Part shown: positions 63,564-64,000 of the stretch, in pieces
How the letters are laid out: each line of letters opens with the position of its first letter
Position numbering within the stretch: position 1 is the stretch's first letter
Source of the DNA: Lachnospiraceae bacterium
GTDB taxonomy: Bacteria > Bacillota > Clostridia > Lachnospirales > Lachnospiraceae
DNA length: 64,000 nucleotides
Direction of reading: 5' to 3'
NCBI GenBank assembly: GCA_019421365.1
Contig: JAHZFJ010000010.1
Span: forward strand, 1-64,000
Notes under the pieces: model-generated
Database searches by the model: none
What the model was told of the DNA's origin: nothing
Seen by the model: only the letters and a program-made list of their open reading frames with translations
Position numbers and translations under genes: made by a program

Positions 63564-64000
63564 GCCATCACCCTCCTTCTAAAAGGTAGTCTACAGATAT
63601 TAATGATTCCTCGGAATGTCATAGGTATTAAAACTGCACAGTATCTTGTTAATATTGCAAACAATAGACCAATACCAATTAGTAATAAACCTACACCGCT
63701 TACAAAAAACGCTACCATTGGTAAAGTAAAAATCTGTACAATACCTGCTACTAAAGTAATTACACCGCCTAATATCAATCCAAAACTTATTCCTCCGAAT
63801 GCAACTACTAAAGAAAATACAACGGAGATAATTGCTATAAATATTCCAAACCCAGCACAAATCAACGGGATTCCTACTGGAATAAACAAGATTGCTCCAA
63901 TGATTAATAATATCTTAGGAATTTTTGAATATTCATATACATATGTCGGTTCCTTCTCTTGTTGCCAATTCGCAGACCCTGCATTGTGCCCTGCTGTATT
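63560..64000 (-). CDS. DUF1700-like membrane protein, partial
   Basis: The frame is open from the window end to the stop, at least 146 residues: a short soluble part (ANWQQEKEPTYVYEYSKIPK), then four or five hydrophobic segments and RLPFRRRVMA. The N-terminal HAAS/DUF1700 helical part is presumably outside the window. A shorter reading from TTG at 63889 is unlikely since the frame continues upstream without a stop. Overlaps DUF4097 by 4 nt. Confidence 0.65.
   Translation of the reverse strand, partial: NTAGHNAGSANWQQEKEPTYVYEYSKIPKILLIIGAILFIPVGIPLICAGFGIFIAIISVVFSLVVAFGGISFGLILGGVITLVAGIVQIFTLPMVAFFVSGVGLLLIGIGLLFAILTRYCAVLIPMTFRGIINICRLPFRRRVMA

Overview
This is an AT-rich, Gram-positive, endospore-forming anaerobe, most likely a member of the Lachnospiraceae (Lachnoclostridium/Clostridium phytofermentans-like). 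The evidence is the complete spoIIIAA-AH operon, spo0A and spoIVB, a T-box leader on argS, strong AGGAGG ribosome sites, and many Lachnospiraceae-type surface and zinc-ribbon proteins. The genus is an inference. Almost every gene lies on the minus strand.

Layout from left to right. 0.1-3.3 kb: the glycolytic genes gap-pgk-tpiA, with a Rex-like operator ahead of gap. 3.6-7.0 kb: a Na/Pi cotransporter with PhoU domain, preceded by 11-bp-period PhoP-like repeats, and glycogen synthase. 7.2-11.6 kb: spo0A, spoIVB, recN. 11.8-22.4 kb: an accessory block with a BI-1 family membrane protein, a 1294-residue Big_2 repeat surface protein, a CFI-box zinc-ribbon protein, a short and catalytically altered UppS paralogue, a zinc-ribbon zincin, an MltG-like transglycosylase and a lethal-factor-like zincin. 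22.6-38.8 kb: an integrated element. 38.8-52.8 kb: yebC, argR, nadK, tlyA, dxs, ispA, xseB, xseA, nusB, asp23, then spoIIIAH to spoIIIAA. 53-64 kb: aroE (plus strand), an unrecognised plus-strand gene, a CotH/DUF4956/VTC operon, a DUF815 ATPase, T-box-controlled argS, and a pspC/DUF4097/DUF1700-type envelope operon running off the right edge.

In many Clostridia and Bacillus the order dxs-tlyA-nadK-argR-recN-spoIVB-spo0A is continuous. Here argR and recN are about 28 kb apart, split by yebC, the integrated element and the accessory block.

The element is the most interesting part. An 81-bp perfect direct repeat (22645-22725 and 38764-38844) consists of the last codons and stop of yebC, so integration into the 3' end of yebC defines a unit of 16,119 bp. 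It encodes a tyrosine recombinase beside the intact yebC, a small repressor with three 18-bp palindromic operators, a RepL-like winged-helix protein, a divergent DHH-type phosphoesterase, and a packaging/capsid set (small terminase candidate, TerL, portal, scaffold, N4-gp56-like major capsid, UviB/BhlA-like holin, Ig-like virion protein). I find no tail tube, tape measure, baseplate, endolysin, helicase or polymerase. It could be a capsid-forming satellite (cf-PICI-like) that borrows tails, or a decayed prophage. About 4.5 kb of it is non-coding and holds two families of degenerate repeats: a ~43-bp dispersed repeat, and a four-copy array with ~117-bp period just upstream of the scaffold-capsid genes, each with an extended -10-like motif.
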